Source of the DNA: Saprospiraceae bacterium UBA7687
Lineage (GTDB): Bacteria > Bacteroidota > Bacteroidia > Chitinophagales > Saprospiraceae
Direction: 5' to 3'
Length of the DNA stretch: 64,000 nt
Assembly (NCBI GenBank): GCA_002482845.1
Contig: DLGT01000124.1
Coordinates: 60,326-124,325 of the forward strand
The translations under genes were made by a program, and so were the position numbers. Positions 1 to 8,892 of the stretch are shown piece by piece. The notes beneath the pieces were generated by a model that was given only the letters and a program-made list of their open reading frames with translations, was not told the origin of the DNA and ran no database searches. The stretch's first letter is position 1. Every line of letters starts with the position of its first letter.

Positions 1-2
1 CT

Positions 3-1265
3 TTACACCTCCACACCTTTCATCAATTTATTCCAATATAAGTAGGGAAGACCGTATTTCTTTAACATCCAAAGTCTCCAATCTTCTTTCGAGCTATCAA
101 AAATAAGCATTTGTTTTAGTTTCGGATCTGGCGTAAATTCATTTTTGTAATTGAACTCAGCTAGCACCATTTTGCCATAACCTGTTACTAAAGGACAAGA
201 AGAGTACCCTTCATAAATTTTTGTACTTAACACATTTGTTTTGATGAGCTGTAATATATTGGCTATCACCACGGGCACTTGTTTGCGGATAGCGGCACCT
301 GTCTTTGCTGTAGGAAGGGCAGCTACATCACCCAAGCCAAAGATATTTGGATATTTGACATGTTGCAAGGTATTGATATTGACATCTAGCCAACCTGCTG
401 CATTTACTAGATCTGATTCTCGTATAAATTTAGGTGCTGCCTGTGGTGGTGCAATATGCAACATATCATAATGCATGGTGATTTCGTCAGGGGCAGCGGA
501 AGTATCTGTGGTTCCGTTATCATTTACAACGCACAAGTTTTCTTTAGGACCGATATGTTTAAAAGTTATTTTTTGATTAGGTCCGTCTATTTTTATGGGT
601 GCGTAAAAGGGTTTGAAGTCGATATTGTATCTCTGAACGACTTTCATAAGCGTATCAGCAATTGGTTTGACACCAAAAATAACAGAACCAGGTGTTGCGA
701 AAGTCACTTTTGTTCTCGCTCCCACGTTGTGCATTTTAAAGTAGTCTGCTGCAAGATAAGCTATTTTCTGAGGTGCTCCTCCACATTTTATTGGCGTAGT
801 AGGTTGTGTGAAGACAGCGTGTCCACCTTTGAAATTTCTAATGACATCCCATGTATGTTCAGGATCAGTATAATTACTGCATACTACACCATGACCAAGT
901 GCTTCAGTAAGTCCTTCTATCAAAGAAGTATCCATCACCAAGCCAGATGAAACTACCAAAAAGTCGTAAGGAATATCGCCATTCTTAGCAGTAGAAACTA
1001 TGTTTTGATCAGCTTTGAAACCTGTGGCAAAATCTTTGATCCATGTTACATTTTTTGGTGTCATGTCTGCCATTGGTTTGGATGTTTTTTTGATATCATA
1101 TGCGCCTGCACCTACTGGTGTCCAAGCAGGATGGTACCAATGCGTATCAGAAGGTTCGATCAATGTTATATCTACAGGCGCTTTTAATTTCATGAGTCGT
1201 GCTGATAGCATAATGCCACCTGTACCACCACCTATTATGAGGATTTTTGTTTTTCTGTTGCTCAT
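3..1265 (-). CDS. sqr: Sulfide:quinone oxidoreductase, mitochondrial (SQOR) type
   Basis: FAD-dependent membrane-associated enzyme that oxidises sulfide to a persulfide or polysulfide and passes electrons to the quinone pool. The 420-residue protein starts with a dinucleotide-binding glycine motif (IIGGGTGGI, residues 10-18). It carries the two cysteines expected to be redox active, Cys161 in PIKCGGAPQK and Cys357 in SCPLVTGYG, and a second FAD motif (FGLGDVAALP, about 309-318). The C-terminal stretch with TGYG, LAEF and PYLYWN closely resembles human SQOR, so this is the eukaryote-like branch and not the classical bacterial SqrA type. The gene is complete: its stop codon lies three bases from the window edge. 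Upstream lies a CRP/FNR-like operator. Physiological role (detoxification or sulfide respiration) is inferred. Confidence 0.9.
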   Translation of the reverse strand: MSNRKTKILIIGGGTGGIMLSARLMKLKAPVDITLIEPSDTHWYHPAWTPVGAGAYDIKKTSKPMADMTPKNVTWIKDFATGFKADQNIVSTAKNGDIPYDFLVVSSGLVMDTSLIEGLTEALGHGVVCSNYTDPEHTWDVIRNFKGGHAVFTQPTTPIKCGGAPQKIAYLAADYFKMHNVGARTKVTFATPGSVIFGVKPIADTLMKVVQRYNIDFKPFYAPIKIDGPNQKITFKHIGPKENLCVVNDNGTTDTSAAPDEITMHYDMLHIAPPQAAPKFIRESDLVNAAGWLDVNINTLQHVKYPNIFGLGDVAALPTAKTGAAIRKQVPVVIANILQLIKTNVLSTKIYEGYSSCPLVTGYGKMVLAEFNYKNEFTPDPKLKQMLIFDSSKEDWRLWMLKKYGLPYLYWNKLMKGVEV

Positions 1266-1293
1266 CTTTGCTGTGATTTTAATGATTATGAGA

Positions 1294-1338
1294 CAAACTT
1301 ACAAGTGTGCAGAGATAAAGATTGTAACATTTGTTACA
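1294..1338 (-). promoter_or_regulatory. sqr promoter with CRP/FNR-like operator
   Basis: Upstream of the sqr start there is a perfect 6-4-6 inverted repeat TGTAAC-ATTT-GTTACA (1323-1338). This is the architecture of CRP/FNR-family binding sites. Reading the minus strand, a Bacteroidota -7 element TAAGTTTG lies at 1294-1301. If transcription starts about 7 nt past that element, the operator is centred near -42, which is the class II activator position, and it replaces the -33 box. The regulator is not in this window. Confidence 0.55.
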
Positions 1339-1494
1339 GTTGGTATATTTTCTTATAAATCCATCAATTTACAGAATAAAATATAGTGATATTAAATGAT
1401 TGTGAAATATTGGTGATGTGATTTTGTTTTAGGGTTGAAAGAGAAGTTCTTTGAATTTACCATACAATAATGATGGAATAATCATGGATATTAT

Positions 1495-1582
1495 ATGGAG
1501 TTCCTATGGAGTTCCTACTTAGTTCCATCGGGTCAACGTCGGGGGAAGGTCGGGAGAAGGTCGGGGGAAGGTCGGGAGAACA
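1495..1582. repeat. 11-bp-period tandem array (eight units, two subtypes)
   Basis: Eight consecutive 11-mers in perfect register. Three are of the type ATGGAGTTCCT (the third is diverged), followed by TCGGGTCAACG and four of the type TCGGGRGAAGG. The array is the only G-rich patch in the AT-rich 645-bp gap between sqr and the next gene. No reading frame, tRNA or terminator was seen in the rest of that gap. Eleven base pairs is about one helical turn. Function is unknown. Confidence 0.8.
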
Positions 1583-1910
1583 TATCTTATCCAGAAGTAA
1601 AAAATGTTGTTTTTAAGTTTTTTATTGCTTGGTTTTGATGCTCCCAAAATAGTAACCAAATATTTTTCAAGGTACATTTTTTCCATCAGATGAAGCACTT
1701 ATTTTTGCTTTATTTTTTTAAAAAAATATGGTCTAATTTATGGGATAATTTATTGTCAAACTCGAAAAAAAGTCAATATTTTAAAAAGTTAAAGGATAAG
1801 ATTGATTTGTTCTGATGAAATTGTAAAGAAATAATATCTCAACCTTAACATCAACAAAAATGTAGGGCAAACAATTATCAATCCGTTCTATTTCTAACAA
1901 GCTTGACCTT

Positions 1911-4900
1911 ATGAAATTTTTTAACACCTTATTATTATATTGGGTTTTTGGGGTAGTGTATCTACATGGACAGTGCACATACTTGGCATATGATGCATTT
2001 GATTATAATACTGGCGTGACACTCAATGGTTTGTCAGGTGGTACAGGTTGGGCGCTTCCTTGGGATGTTCAGAATGCACATACTCCTTTGCCTGGTTACC
2101 AAACCAATGCAGGATCTCTCGCCTTTAATGGCTTACAGACTTTAGGTATCCATGGAAGTGGTGGTAGAGATTATGTCACAACAGGTAGGAGACTAAATAC
2201 ATCAGAAAATGGACCTTTCAGTGATTACGTGGCGCAATATAGTGAAGGCATTGGAACAGAGACGGGAGACACTCTTTGGGTTAGTTTTTTACTTCGCAAA
2301 GATCAGGATAATGGACAGTCGGTAAGTGTAGATTTACATAATGATAATATTGCTTGGTGTTCGGGCTGCACTACTCAGAAAATTGGTGTGGGTTATTATG
2401 GCGCTTCATCAGATGTGGGTGGTGAACGTAGATGGTCCTTAAATCTTAATAATACCATTTATCCATCTTCTTTAGAATTAGTGGCTGGTACTACGGCCTT
2501 TATAGTGCTTAGAATTATTTTTACACCTGGAGACACGGATGTGGATCTTTATATAAATCCTGCTTCACTGGGTGTGGCAGGTCCGCCTTCACCTACTTTT
2601 TCGCAAAGTACAGGCATTGGTAATATCATCAGAAGTGCATCTATTTACCTTGGAGATGGTCATTCTAATGGTTCTATAGATGAAATACGTTTTGCAAGTA
2701 GTTACTCATGCGTAGCACCTGACAATACGGTTACCGTTAATCTCCCGCCTATTGCATCTTTTACAAAAACACCGGATGTCGGTCAAGCTCCACTGATGGT
2801 AACTTTTGATGGAAGTGGGTCCTATGATCCTGAAAACCAAACATTGACCTATAATTGGAATTTTGGAGATGGCTCGCCAACACAAACTGGTGCCATGGCA
2901 AGTCATACATATACTGCATTGGGTAATTTGGATGTTTCACTTACAGTTACCGATGATTTAGGATTACAACATACTACATATCAAACGATAACTGTGATGG
3001 ATGAAAATAATACTTTCCCGTGTCAAACAACGATTACTTGTCTGCAAATGGCATCTTGTAGCAGTGACATTGGTCGTATCAGGGTAAATACCAGCAATAC
3101 CACTTTTGCACTTCATAATAGCTTGGACGAAACACTACCTTTGGTAGGTGGAAACCAATATCATGATTTGGCTCCTGGGTCATACACCCTTTATGTTGCA
3201 GGAAATAGTAATGTTTGTCGAGATACCATACAACTTCATATCAAACGAGATAGTAGTACTTGTTCTGGATGGATGCCTGCTACCTGCGCTATGGATATAG
3301 GTACAAATATGTCAGGGTTTAATGACTGGAGTGTAGAACGACCTATGAAAAACCTTTTCAAACATATTAGAAATGAAATATTGACTTTTTCAAATACAGT
3401 TCAATGTTGGGATTGCCAAGTCGCCAATCAGTTGACCCTTGATGCAAGTGGATACCCGATAGGTTTGCCACAAAATACAACCGTGGGATCGACCATGGTC
3501 AGATATATTCTCTCATCAGATGGTGGCAATCTTAGACAAGACTCTATGTATGTATTACTTTATGATGGTGAAGGTATTGTCACTATGAATGGAGGAGTGA
3601 ATCAAATTTCGTCCACGCCTGGAAGGATCCAATTTAGTCCTACAAATAATGGTAACATATGGATCCATATCCTAGAGTCCAATGTGTCCAATCACGCCAG
3701 AAACTTTAGATTGTTAAGGATTCAAGATGAAAATGCTGATTTGTCCACGGATGCTTTTTACGAAGTGTTTTTGGATAAAATTGCCCCATTTTCTGCGTTA
3801 CGATTTATGGATTGGGGATCTACCAATAGTAGTCCAAATATCGAATGGTCTGATCGAGGACTCACTTCTTATTTTACTTATGCAGGTGCCCAAGGTGTGC
3901 CATATGAAACTATGATTGAGCTTGCAAACCAATTAGAAAAGGATGTTTGGATATGTGTGCCGCATCAAGCGAATGATGATTATATTATACAGATGGCTAC
4001 GCTTTTTAGGGATAACCTGAATGGCAACTCAAGAATATTTCTTGAATATTCTAATGAAGTGTGGAATTGGATATTTTCGCAAGCACATTATAATAATAAC
4101 AATCGACCATCAAATCTATCCTATGGGAGAGCAATGGCAGAAAGAGCAAAAAATGTATTTCGTATCTGGCATGAAGTATTTGGTTATGAACGCTGTCGAG
4201 TCAAAAGAGTACTCGGTATCCAAGCTGGTTTCACAGGTCTAAATGAACAAATTCTTGGACAATTGTCTGCGGATGATTGGGATTATGGATCGCCAACGCA
4301 TTATTTTGGATTAGATCATGAAAGCACAGGGAATCCTGTTCTAGGTCCTTCTAGTACAGTACAAGATATTATGTTGAATGCCCAAAACTCATGGAATAAT
4401 TTCAAGTCTTTGGTCAAAGCAGATTACAACAATATACATATTTATGGCAAAGAAATCATAACATATGAAGGTGGTCAACATTTTGTAGGTAATGTCTTTG
4501 GAAATCCTTATTCATATCAAGGTGCGATGTGGGAAGCACAAAATAGTGATGAGATGTACGATATGTATGATATGATGCATGATACGATCAGAAGTTGGGG
4601 CTGCAGGATGGCTACAAATTTTAGCTTATCATCCGTGCAAGAAAGTGTTTATGGTTCATGGGGCGTACTCGATGATATTGACATCCAAGGACCATATAGC
4701 ACGACAGCCAAAAAATATCAAGCACTGCTTGACAATTTACCAAATGAAGATTGTAAAAATATCAACACTTGGCTTGGGACAGAAGATCATCTGTGGAGTA
4801 ATATTTGCAATTGGGATAAAAGCAGGTTGCCAAATTTCAATACCAAAGTAGAGATTCCATCTAATACACCTTTTTATCCGATGGTTGATATGAATGGATT

Positions 4901-4976
4901 TGCTAAAAGTGTTCATGTAGCTACCAATACTTTGCTTACTATTTTAACAGGATTTCAATTACAAGTAGTGGAGTAG
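1911..4976 (+). CDS. Secreted PKD-domain protein with glycoside-hydrolase-like module
   Basis: A 1021-residue exported protein. Residues 1-21 form a signal peptide. About 25-260 look like a concanavalin/LamG-type beta-sandwich. About 275-365 form a PKD domain (ASFTKTPDVG, GSGSYDPE, NWNFGDG). A cysteine-containing spacer follows to about 450. The large C-terminal module resembles a TIM-barrel glycosidase of the GH clan-A type: EYSNEVWN contains a candidate acid/base (Glu716) and TYEGGQH a candidate nucleophile (Glu853). The last ~65 residues (W-GT-NW-LP-like) form the linker that usually precedes a T9SS sorting domain, but no sorting domain follows. The substrate is presumably a polysaccharide; this is inferred from the fold resemblance only. 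Confidence 0.65.
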   Translation: MKFFNTLLLYWVFGVVYLHGQCTYLAYDAFDYNTGVTLNGLSGGTGWALPWDVQNAHTPLPGYQTNAGSLAFNGLQTLGIHGSGGRDYVTTGRRLNTSENGPFSDYVAQYSEGIGTETGDTLWVSFLLRKDQDNGQSVSVDLHNDNIAWCSGCTTQKIGVGYYGASSDVGGERRWSLNLNNTIYPSSLELVAGTTAFIVLRIIFTPGDTDVDLYINPASLGVAGPPSPTFSQSTGIGNIIRSASIYLGDGHSNGSIDEIRFASSYSCVAPDNTVTVNLPPIASFTKTPDVGQAPLMVTFDGSGSYDPENQTLTYNWNFGDGSPTQTGAMASHTYTALGNLDVSLTVTDDLGLQHTTYQTITVMDENNTFPCQTTITCLQMASCSSDIGRIRVNTSNTTFALHNSLDETLPLVGGNQYHDLAPGSYTLYVAGNSNVCRDTIQLHIKRDSSTCSGWMPATCAMDIGTNMSGFNDWSVERPMKNLFKHIRNEILTFSNTVQCWDCQVANQLTLDASGYPIGLPQNTTVGSTMVRYILSSDGGNLRQDSMYVLLYDGEGIVTMNGGVNQISSTPGRIQFSPTNNGNIWIHILESNVSNHARNFRLLRIQDENADLSTDAFYEVFLDKIAPFSALRFMDWGSTNSSPNIEWSDRGLTSYFTYAGAQGVPYETMIELANQLEKDVWICVPHQANDDYIIQMATLFRDNLNGNSRIFLEYSNEVWNWIFSQAHYNNNNRPSNLSYGRAMAERAKNVFRIWHEVFGYERCRVKRVLGIQAGFTGLNEQILGQLSADDWDYGSPTHYFGLDHESTGNPVLGPSSTVQDIMLNAQNSWNNFKSLVKADYNNIHIYGKEIITYEGGQHFVGNVFGNPYSYQGAMWEAQNSDEMYDMYDMMHDTIRSWGCRMATNFSLSSVQESVYGSWGVLDDIDIQGPYSTTAKKYQALLDNLPNEDCKNINTWLGTEDHLWSNICNWDKSRLPNFNTKVEIPSNTPFYPMVDMNGFAKSVHVATNTLLTILTGFQLQVVE

Positions 4977-5108
4977 GGTAGAAAACGTATATGCTTTTTA
5001 AAAGTATAGATTGGTCGCTAAAACGTCTCAAAAAGTAATTTTTTCTACGAAAAATATCTTCAAATGATCAGAGTCAGTTATCTTTGACATGATTATAAGT
5101 AAAATGAT

Positions 5109-5471
5109 ATGGAAAAACGTAAATGTTTGGAATGTGGAGATCCTTTTGATGGTAGACAAGACAAAAAGTTCTGTAGCGATCAATGTCGTACTACCCATTT
5201 TAACAAACAAAATACTGATCAGAACAAATTTATGCGCAATATCAATAACATTTTGCGTAAAAACCGTCGCATACTCGAAGCACTTAATCCTACTGGCAAA
5301 GCTACTGTAACGAAAACAGCGCTCTTGGATGAAGGATTCAAATTTGCTTACTTTACGAATGAATACAAGACTAAAACGGGTAAAGTTTACCGATTTTGTT
5401 ACGAACATGGATACTTACAACTCGAAAACAACCTTTTTGCTTTGGTATTCAGAAAAGAATACGTAGATTGA
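5109..5471 (+). CDS. Small zinc-ribbon protein
   Basis: A 120-residue cytoplasmic protein with an N-terminal CxxC...CxxxC zinc ribbon (Cys6, Cys9, Cys22, Cys26). The middle is basic and possibly helical (about 35-60). The C-terminal half is alpha/beta and ends in a YxLENNLFALVFRKE-like stretch. Proteins of this shape are common in Bacteroidota and uncharacterised; nucleic-acid binding is a guess from the basic zinc ribbon. It lies 14 bp upstream of the potassium channel gene on the same strand, so the two may be co-transcribed. Notably the channel also ends in a zinc ribbon. Confidence 0.75.
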   Translation: MEKRKCLECGDPFDGRQDKKFCSDQCRTTHFNKQNTDQNKFMRNINNILRKNRRILEALNPTGKATVTKTALLDEGFKFAYFTNEYKTKTGKVYRFCYEHGYLQLENNLFALVFRKEYVD

Positions 5472-5485
5472 GTAAAAATAACATC

Positions 5486-6340
5486 ATGAAGGATTTGTTT
5501 GATAAAAAAGTATTAAAGACAAAACCAGAAAATTTTTCTCCAATAAGGGAAAAGTTACATGAGATTATTTTTGAGGCAGAGACACGGGAAGGCAAACTCT
5601 TTGACGTAGTGCTTTTAGTCATGATATTTTTGAGTATCATTGCTTTAATGTTGGAATCTGTTCCTGAATATTATGCGTCTTACCAGTATACTTTTCTTAC
5701 TTTAGAGTGGATTTTTACTATCTTCTTTACCATTGAGTTTTTGCTTAGATTGTATTGTGTTTATAGTCCCAAAAGGTATATACTCAGTTTTTTTGGAATT
5801 GTAGATTTATTGTCTCTTTTGCCTAGTTATCTCACTTATTTTGTGCCAGGGTTACATTCTTTGATGATTATCAGAGGTCTTAGATTATTACGTGTATTCA
5901 GGATTTTTAAATTAGAAGGCTTTATAGATCAAGGAAATATAATAGTTAGAGCACTAAATCAAAGTAGGAATAAAATCATCATTTTTTCTTCCACCATATT
6001 GATTCTAGTATCGATTTTTGGGTCTTTGATGTATCTTATTGAACATAATGTCAATTCCAATTTTGATAGCATACCGCGGAGCATTTATTGGTCTATCGTG
6101 ACTATTACAACTGTGGGATACGGAGATATTTCTCCCACCACTTCTTTAGGGCAGTTTGTAGCAAGTATTATTATGTTGCTCGGCTATGTGATTATTGCCA
6201 TTCCAACAGGTATCGTAACTTCTGCCATCATCATGGATAATAACAAGGATGATATGAATACCATCACCTGTCCTAACTGTGCTAAGGAAGGCCACGATAC
6301 CAAAGCAATTTATTGTGATAGATGCGGTCATACTTTATAA
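5486..6340 (+). CDS. Voltage-gated potassium channel with C-terminal zinc ribbon
   Basis: A six-transmembrane ion channel of the Kv/KvAP type. The selectivity filter TTVGYGD is at residues 208-214 between the last two membrane segments. An S4-like arginine segment (RGLRLLRVFRIFK, about 128-140) acts as voltage sensor. The C-terminus holds CPNC (262-265) and CDRC (277-280), a short cytoplasmic zinc ribbon that is unusual for this family. The start at 5486 is preferred because it follows the preceding gene's stop; a longer frame from 5396 would overlap that gene. Ion selectivity follows from the filter. The role of the zinc ribbon (tetramer stability or ligand sensing) is unknown. Confidence 0.9.
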   Translation: MKDLFDKKVLKTKPENFSPIREKLHEIIFEAETREGKLFDVVLLVMIFLSIIALMLESVPEYYASYQYTFLTLEWIFTIFFTIEFLLRLYCVYSPKRYILSFFGIVDLLSLLPSYLTYFVPGLHSLMIIRGLRLLRVFRIFKLEGFIDQGNIIVRALNQSRNKIIIFSSTILILVSIFGSLMYLIEHNVNSNFDSIPRSIYWSIVTITTVGYGDISPTTSLGQFVASIIMLLGYVIIAIPTGIVTSAIIMDNNKDDMNTITCPNCAKEGHDTKAIYCDRCGHTL

Positions 6341-6374
6341 TATTATACTTCACATCCAAATTTGACATTAATGA

Positions 6375-6545
6375 CGAATAAAACAAATTCAATCAGATGA
6401 AAATATTCAATTAATTACGGTAAGAACTTCACAATTGGTTTATAAATTTTATGAGAAACATCATTTTTTACTACAAGAAGTGGTTAAGGATTATTGGGCA
6501 GATGGCTATGACTTGTATCTAATTTCTTATGAATTGGGAAGATAA
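6375..6545 (+). pseudogene. GNAT acetyltransferase remnant (C-terminal fragment)
   Basis: An open frame of 56 residues without a usable start codon. The translation contains ITVRTSQLVYKFYEKHHF, which matches the C-terminal motif B region of GNAT N-acetyltransferases, where a beta-strand is followed by xxFYEKxGF. It ends normally (YELGR, stop). The N-terminal acetyl-CoA-binding part is missing: upstream there is a stop codon and then the end of the channel gene. The simplest reading is a truncated pseudogene left by deletion. The rest of the 485-bp gap is AT-rich with nothing recognisable. Confidence 0.6.
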
Positions 6546-6825
6546 ACTAAATTCTTCATCCAATTTTATATCTATACACGTATATATTCAAAATCTTTTT
6601 ATTGATCCATTCATTTACAATTCCCATTCAATCCTATTTTATCCCTGTTCAGTAGGTATGGGCATGGTGATCATAATAATATCTTATATCTTTGGGTTGT
6701 AATTGGAAATATAAAAGTTGTTATTTGGTCATTCAAGTTGTAATCTTTAGAAAATCTTACTGAAAAAATGTAGGACCTAATGATGGAGTTGTAACCAAAA
6801 ACGGATTTAAAATAAAAGTAGTAAG

Positions 6826-7806
6826 ATGATATTGGAACGAAAAATAGTATGGTTTATAATTTTGGTTGTTTTTTCTAGTTGTATGCACGAACCCAAAGTC
6901 GGAGATGGAATTACTACTTTTAGCACTTCTACAAATGTAACCACTACCTGTGTGGGATGTCCGACACAACCAGTTTGTCCAGTGACCGATGATATTATAG
7001 TAAATACATCTACTACTTACAGCACATGTGAGCCAAATCCTGTAGGACAAGGCACCTTCATACTTGACGCGAATAATTGTCTCATTTGGACACCTTCAGC
7101 AAATCAAACCGATATCGTCAATACATGCATCATCGCTTGTACTAACGGGGTTTGCGACACCACTTTTTTGGTGATATTCCCCCCTGTTCCTGTCGATACT
7201 ACTTCCACAGGTACTCCTTGTGACCCAAATATTGTTTATTTTGAAAGAGATATTTTGCCTATTTTAACTACAAATTGTGCTTTTGCTGGTTGTCATAATG
7301 CAGGAACTGCATCTGATGGTGTGAAGTTAGACAATTACCAAAATGTCATAAGTACTGCCAAAGTCAAACCATTCAATCCAAATAATAGCGAATTGTATGA
7401 GGTTATTACTGAAAATGATCCAAAAGATGTCATGCCGCCACCACCTGCTGCAAAATTGACTCAAGATCAGATTAATATCATTGCAAAATGGATAAATCAA
7501 GGTGCTAAAAATGAAATGTGTGATTTTAATTCAGAGCCATGTAACATAACCAATGTAAGTTACAACACTTTTGTAAAACCAACTTTGGCAGCGTGTACAA
7601 CTTGTCACAAAACAGGTAATGCTGGTGGAGGCATTAATTTGGATTCCTATGCGGGTATGAAGTCAGCGGCAGAAAGTGGGAGATTGTATGGAGCATTGAG
7701 TTGGGCATCAGGATATATGACCATGCCACAAGGTGGAAGCAAGTTGTCAGATTGTCAATTGTCCAAAATAAAGAGTTGGATTGATGCCGGTGCTCCACAA
7801 AATTGA
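6826..7806 (+). CDS. Di-haem c-type cytochrome-like lipoprotein
   Basis: A 326-residue lipoprotein: the signal segment ends in VVFSSC with Cys19 as the lipidation residue. A Thr/Cys-rich beta region (about 25-130) is followed by two related haem-c domains. The first has a CX4CH site (Cys151, Cys156, His157) and a downstream MPPPPAAKL with candidate Met ligand. The second has a standard CTTCH (257-261) and YMTMPQGGSKL. Both domains end in an IxxWIxxGA helix, typical of the planctomycete-type cytochrome c / surface cytochrome domains. It opens a co-directional group with a mono-haem lipoprotein, an OB-fold protein, YceI and a DUF5777 barrel. Electron transfer at the outer membrane or periplasm is inferred. 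Confidence 0.75.
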   Translation: MILERKIVWFIILVVFSSCMHEPKVGDGITTFSTSTNVTTTCVGCPTQPVCPVTDDIIVNTSTTYSTCEPNPVGQGTFILDANNCLIWTPSANQTDIVNTCIIACTNGVCDTTFLVIFPPVPVDTTSTGTPCDPNIVYFERDILPILTTNCAFAGCHNAGTASDGVKLDNYQNVISTAKVKPFNPNNSELYEVITENDPKDVMPPPPAAKLTQDQINIIAKWINQGAKNEMCDFNSEPCNITNVSYNTFVKPTLAACTTCHKTGNAGGGINLDSYAGMKSAAESGRLYGALSWASGYMTMPQGGSKLSDCQLSKIKSWIDAGAPQN

Positions 7807-7903
7807 TGATATATGACCATTTTGTATAATGAATTCTTTACATTTGTGGCTTTATTTTTAGTTATTTTAATTTGGGTTTAAAAAAGATTCTAAATTTATA
7901 TAA

Positions 7904-8266
7904 ATGAACAAGTTTTTTTTGATTTTGGCAATTGTTGTGGTTAGTCTTTCTTCTTGTTACTATGATTCTGAAGAGGATTTATATCCATCTGCTGGTTGTA
8001 GTACTGAAAATGTAAGTTTTGCAAATGATGTCAAACCTATATTACTAAATAGCTGTCTTTCATGTCATAACAATGTTTCTTTGCAAGGAAATATCACGCT
8101 TGAAAGTTATGATGACGTCCTAAGTTATGTTCCAAATGGACTTTTATTAGGTTCCATCAAACATGACAGTGGCTATAAAGCAATGCCACAGAATGCGACC
8201 AAATTAGATGATTGTCGTATCTCGAAGGTAGAAGCATGGATCACAGCTGGTGCTTTAAATAATTAA
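7904..8266 (+). CDS. Mono-haem c-type cytochrome-like lipoprotein
   Basis: A 120-residue lipoprotein with lipobox LSSC (Cys18). It carries one haem-c site CLSCH (51-55) and a candidate Met ligand in YKAMPQNATKL. The C-terminal WITAGALNN is very like that of the second domain of the preceding protein, so this looks like a single-domain paralogue of it. Ninety-seven bases separate the two genes, with a TACATTTG (-7-like) box at 7839-7846, so it may have its own promoter. It probably shuttles electrons with its neighbour; partner and donor are not known. Confidence 0.75.
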   Translation: MNKFFLILAIVVVSLSSCYYDSEEDLYPSAGCSTENVSFANDVKPILLNSCLSCHNNVSLQGNITLESYDDVLSYVPNGLLLGSIKHDSGYKAMPQNATKLDDCRISKVEAWITAGALNN

Positions 8267-8348
8267 TAGTTATCAAATTTCGTGGGATAGGTAAAGACAT
8301 CTTCCAGTGAATTAGCCTATTTTCATAACAATCACATAAATACTTAGG

Positions 8349-8747
8349 ATGAAAAAGTATCTCTTAATAATCGCTTTGTTAGCACTAATAGGTAGTGTGG
8401 TTGCATACAGAATGTATAACAAACCGCATGTCGAAACAGCCGGTTCTATAGCAGATGTGGTTATCACGCCAGCGGAATTATTGGCTGCTTATGATCAAGA
8501 TGAAATGAAGGCGGATAGTATGTATCTAGATAAAATTGTACAAATAGAAGGCATTATACTTAAAATTAATGAAGTGGAGAATGGTGGCAGTATTTCTTTA
8601 GATACTGGAAATCCTATGTCATCTATCATTTGTGAATTTGAAAATAAAGCAGATGTTGCCAATGTAAAAGTAGGTGATCAAGTTAAAGTAAAAGGTTTTT
8701 GCACGGGAAAATTGATGGATATCGTACTATCAAGGTGCTCATTATAA
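8349..8747 (+). CDS. Membrane-anchored OB-fold (tRNA_anti-like) protein
   Basis: A 132-residue protein with one N-terminal membrane segment (about 4-20) and no lipobox. The soluble part (about 40-132) has the strand pattern of an OB-fold: DKIVQIEGIILKI, SISLDTG, IICEF, VGDQVKVKGFCTG and a final DIVLSRC. Such proteins are annotated in Bacteroidota as tRNA_anti-like or OB-fold putative proteins and are often found beside YceI and cytochrome genes, although no nucleic-acid role has been shown for them. The location here, between haem lipoproteins and YceI, argues for a periplasmic function. The two cysteines near residues 98 and 118 could be of interest. Confidence 0.65.
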   Translation: MKKYLLIIALLALIGSVVAYRMYNKPHVETAGSIADVVITPAELLAAYDQDEMKADSMYLDKIVQIEGIILKINEVENGGSISLDTGNPMSSIICEFENKADVANVKVGDQVKVKGFCTGKLMDIVLSRCSL

Positions 8748-8892
8748 GTATTTAACAGTTTCTTAAAGTGTTTTAAGATGCATTTATGAAACTGTTATCT
8801 AGATTGCTCGTCTGTATGTAGTTCTTTATTGACGTCGTATCGTTTTACATCACAAGATCAATCTTATTTATTAATCATTTAAATATTTGAAA

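Noticed and set aside
456..950. Open frame of 164 codons on the plus strand
   Set aside because: It lies wholly inside the sqr gene in antisense; the translation is Cys/Phe-rich with no family pattern.
5028..5408. Open frame of 126 codons on the minus strand
   Set aside because: Antisense to the zinc-ribbon gene, which has a clear cysteine motif and context.
7601..7630. Reading 6826-7806 as a PSD1-type planctomycete protein
   Set aside because: The protein lacks the large PSD1 domains; only the short haem-c domains are present.
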